From Dipteronia dyeriana (taxonomy: Eukaryota > Streptophyta > Magnoliopsida > Sapindales > Sapindaceae): 64,000 bases of DNA. Location: positions 28,599,074-28,663,073 of the forward strand of contig CM065299.1 in the NCBI GenBank assembly GCA_032871835.1, given 5' to 3'. The position numbers and the translations under genes are program-made. Under the pieces are notes generated by a model. That model searched no databases. It was not told the DNA's origin and saw nothing but the letters and a program-made list of their open reading frames with translations. Below, one piece after another: positions 60,946 to 64,000 of the stretch; positions within the stretch are counted from its first letter, which is position 1, and every line of letters begins with the position of its first letter.

Positions 60946-62651
60946 GGGGAGATTACACACACCGACACACTCCCTGGAGTTTCAAGGTTATGTCGCTTAG
61001 ATAGAAAGCTTAGTTTATTCTATTGTAATACCCTTGCATTTGAAAGTAGTTAACCATTCTGTTAGATTGTTTTTTTTTTGTTGTTGTTGACATTTGAAAG
61101 GTCCAAAATACGTTTATATAATAATAATAAATTAAAAGTAAAAAAAAAAAACTAAAAAAAGAGAGAAAAAATTAAACTAAGAAAATTAAGATAATACCAA
61201 AAATAAGAAAATAAAGATAAAGCAGAGAAGTAAGAGAAAAATTTGAAAAAAATAAAATAAAAACAAAATAAGTAAAGAAAAATTATAAAATAAAAATTTT
61301 AAAAATACGTTAAAAAAAATGGCTACTCTATCTAGAGGTGACCTCTAATGGTAGCTAGTGGAACAGAATCGAGAGGGATTTGAGAGAGAGTTTGTCTGAA
61401 ACAGTACATAATAATTATTAAATGATTTTTATATTTACTATTGAATTTGGTACAAGTTTCATAAATAAAATGTTTGAAAAATCAAAATGCCCCTCCATTG
61501 TTTATTATTGTTAAGTGGAAATTGTGAGAAATGCCACATTTTTTTGGATGAGTTGTAGTGATGTCACCGGTATAATAAGTTAAGTTTAAAAGGCACATAT
61601 TATGGTGAATTACCCATATTGCCTTTAAATAATCAAATTTTAATTATATTTGTACTTCAATCTCCACACTTTGATCACTGAAAGCAGTAACTTTTTTCTC
61701 TCTCTTCGAAAAATTTGTCTGAGAATCAATCTACAAATTGTCTGAAAGTCGATGTGTTTCAGTACAATATACTGTAAAAGGCTCGAAAAGTAAATAAAAA
61801 CTCTCGAACATTGCAAGAAAAAGGTTTGGATTGAAGAAAAAGTCTCAAACACAGTTTTAAAAAGCTCGAAGCTTTGGAAAAAAAAACTCGAAACTTTGAA
61901 AAAAAAAACTCGAAGCTTTGAAAAAAAAGCTCAGAGCTTTTAAAAAAAAACTCGGAGCTTTGAAAAAAAAACTCGAAGGTTTAGGAAAAAATCTTAAAAG
62001 TTTGGAAAAAAAAACTCAAAGTTTTGGAAAAAAAAATTCGGAGCTTTGAAAAAAAAAAGCTCGAAGGTTTTGAAAAAAAACTTGAAGGTTTGGAACAAAA
62101 TCTCGAAGCTTTGGAAAAAAAACTTGGAGCTTTGGAAAAAAATTTACCGGAGCTTAAAAAAAAAGCTCAAAGCTATAAAAAGTTTGGAAAAAAAACTCGA
62201 AACTTTGGAAAAAAATAATTTCGGAGCTTAAAAAAAAAGCTCGAAGGTTTGGAAAAAAAGCTCGAAAGTTTGGAAAAAAAGCTTCGCGGGGGGAGCTCGA
62301 CCTCCGAATTTGTTTACGTAGCGCCACTCCGCAGTCGTTCGAATGATTATATAGGTTTCAATGAAACCCTCTCTCTACTTCACAACTCACACTGTAAAAT
62401 AAATGAATGAAATCTAATGGAACAACTATTGCGGGTATTTTTATCCGTTTACCATAATAGATGTCTGATGAATATAAGTTATTAAAACAGTGATATTGTC
62501 AAAATGTTGCCTCCAAAAAGTGCTATTTAATTTTTGAACCCTATTATAAACATTGCACGGATAAGTGGAAGGGGTGTATCTGTAGAACAATGAAACTTTA
62601 CAATCTACATGTATGAATCCCAAACCTTAAGGGGTCCATTGCAATTTCCCC
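60946..62651. mobile_element. Mutator-like element with minisatellite cargo (1.7 kb)
   Basis: It starts GGGGAGATTACACACACC and ends GGTCCATTGCAATTTCCCC. The inverted similarity is modest but of MULE type. The flanks ATAAATAAA at 60937-60945 and 62652-62660 are identical 9-mers, although low in complexity. The interior has AT-rich DNA, a 21-bp minisatellite and a short GC-rich patch near 62285-62335 (GCGGGGGGAGCTCGACCTCC). Confidence 0.55.
61858..62284. repeat. Minisatellite, about 20-21 bp unit, roughly 20 copies
   Basis: The unit CTCGAAGCTTTGGAAAAAAAA repeats with drift in A-run length. Where the unit is exactly 21 bp the plus frame reads heptads such as LEGLEQN, LEALEKK and LGALEKN (62024-62218), a coiled-coil-like pattern. 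Variable A-runs break the frame elsewhere. Confidence 0.88.
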
Positions 62652-62660
62652 ATAAATAAA

Positions 62661-63293
62661 AAGACAAGCAGTGGACTCAGCACCGGACCCACCGTAACCC
62701 ATCTGGTCAGATACAGTCGTAAACATACAAGTGATTAGTGAACCCAAAAACCGCGTGCTTGGTGGGTCTCACTCTTTAAAATACCCGATTTAAACGGCCA
62801 TAATTAATAATTATCGCTCTTTATTTATTAATTTTTTTTAAACCTTTAACCAAAATAAAATAAAATAAAGTAAAATAAAATAAAATTACTGAAAAAAAAA
62901 ACTAAAAATCAGTCTGTCAATCACGAGGAGACCCTGTTTGTTTCTATTGTCTGGATCGGAGGCGCATTGTAAACCCTCGATTTTGGTCTTCTCTTTCGAC
63001 GCCAAAATCTGCATTGTCTTCGATCCGATTTCCAAATATTTTCGGATTCGAATTAAACATGCTTTTAACGTCTGCAGGCGGGATCTGGTCGTGTACAAAA
63101 CAACTTGTTTCAGATTGAGATTTAGATTGTGTTTTCGAATTGGCATTTGTGAAATATTTGTAAATAGTTTCTCGTAGGAGCTTAATTTTGAGAGTTTTGG
63201 TGGTAATTTAGCTTTACAGGATTGATTTAATGTTTCAATAAGCTTTTCAAATTTTGGAGGGATAGTTTGATTGTTTGTTTATTTGTGAGAGAA
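62661..63293 (+). promoter_or_regulatory. Promoter and 5'UTR of the NPSN gene
   Basis: An (AAAAT)n-like run lies at 62860-62885. From about 62925 the sequence is less AT-rich and looks like a transcribed leader. A 5'UTR intron is possible but no donor/acceptor pair is certain. Confidence 0.4.
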
Positions 63294-64000
63294 ATGGATC
63301 CGTTGTCTTCAATCAGCGATGAACTAGCGGAGATCAATGGACAGATCGTCGACATTTTCCGTGCTTTATCGTAAGAAATTATACACCATTATGCTAATTT
63401 TTTTTATTTTTTTTTAAGAAAATAGATTTGTAATGTGATGCAATTCATGCGTTGTTTTGCAGAAACGGATTCCAGAAACTGGAGAAGATCAAGGACGCGA
63501 ATAGACAGAGCAGGCAATTGGAGGAGCTTACAGAGAAGATGCGAGAATGTAAAAGGTATTCCACACCCGAACTTAATCCTCTATTTTCCTCTCTGTGTAG
63601 GGATCTTATTATTTGTTTCATTTAGTACTTTGTAGAAAACTGATTGGCAAGTGAGTGCATTAGCAACTGGTGCTAGATTAAAATCATAGAATATATCTGG
63701 GTTTATGAAAATTGTGTGGGAAGCAGAATATGCTAGATTAAAACATAATATGCATTCGGTTGATGAAATTGTGCTTCATCCTTGCACTTGCTGATCAAAT
63801 TGTTTCATTTTCAAATTTAACTTTTGTCTAGAGATATTTGTATTTTTGGATGACTTGATCTCTAGATATGATGCTGTCTTTTCAGGCTTATTAAAGAGTT
63901 CGATGGAGAAGTTAAGAATATGGAGGGTAGAAATGATCCAAATACCAACAAGATGCTTAATGAGAAAAGACAATCATTGGTGGGAATTTTAAAATTTCAT
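63294..64000 (+). CDS. NPSN11: Novel plant SNARE (NPSN11/13-like), 5' part, cut by window edge
   Basis: Exons: 63294-63370, 63463-63555 and 63886 to about 63979 (donor TTG/GTGGGA inferred). All visible introns are GT-AG. The protein starts MDPLSSISDELAEINGQIVD, then NGFQKLEKIKDANRQSRQLE, ELTEKMRECK and LIKEFDGEVKNMEGRNDPN. This matches the N-terminal helical region of NPSN proteins, plant Qb-SNAREs that act in membrane fusion at the plasma membrane and cell plate. The SNARE motif and C-terminal membrane anchor lie beyond the right edge. NPSN11 versus NPSN12/13 cannot be decided, so the symbol is tentative. No frame damage is seen. Confidence 0.88.

Noticed and set aside
62024..62231. Heptad-repeat frame as a real protein gene
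   Set aside because: It arises from a 21-bp minisatellite whose A-runs vary in length and break the frame; no promoter or start context. Kept only as a repeat and a finding.

Overview
The window reads as nuclear DNA of a flowering plant, probably a eudicot. It is AT-rich, and its genes have GT-AG introns and plant-specific products: a CLASSY-type SNF2 protein, a novel plant SNARE (NPSN), and a MORN-repeat protein of plant type. The species cannot be named from sequence alone. Four genes are supported. A MORN-repeat membrane protein lies on + at 2603-6503 (three exons). Ribosomal protein eL43 (RPL37A) lies on - at 7723-9735 (five exons; exon 1 codes only for the start Met). A CLASSY3/4-like SNF2 protein of RNA-directed DNA methylation lies on - at 23017-28573 (three coding exons plus a 5'UTR intron). 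The first three exons of an NPSN11/13-like Qb-SNARE lie on + from 63294 and run off the right edge.

Almost everything else is transposon-derived. 9.9-22.9 kb: a hAT element, a 2.1-kb LTR with a leader remnant, a short Mutator-like MITE, a decayed MULE transposase and a LINE-type RNase H pseudogene. 31-46.5 kb: a foldback MITE, two Harbinger-type MITEs abutting on one TAA, a non-autonomous LTR element, a long-TIR MULE, a broken endogenous caulimovirid (pararetrovirus) fragment, another MULE MITE and two hAT elements.

46.6-59.1 kb is a multi-level nest. A MULE-like element of roughly 1.3 kb carries an unidentified exon-bearing gene fragment. A Copia element sits inside one of those exons, and a 2.5-kb solo LTR sits inside the Copia. 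A separate GTTTGGTA-end repeat in the same MULE holds a hAT element, which holds a second hAT of the same family. 59.2-62.7 kb holds a Harbinger-type element split by a 0.94-kb palindromic MULE/foldback, then a MULE with a 21-bp minisatellite that encodes heptads.

The genes do not form an operon-like unit. One thematic link is that the CLASSY gene belongs to the Pol IV/RdDM pathway, which silences the kinds of transposons and hairpin repeats that fill this window. I found no clear new biological system. The strongest unusual items are the nested insertions with their target-site duplications, the captured gene fragment, an 81-residue duplication inside the CLASSY protein, and an ATGTAA mini-uORF touching the MORN start codon.
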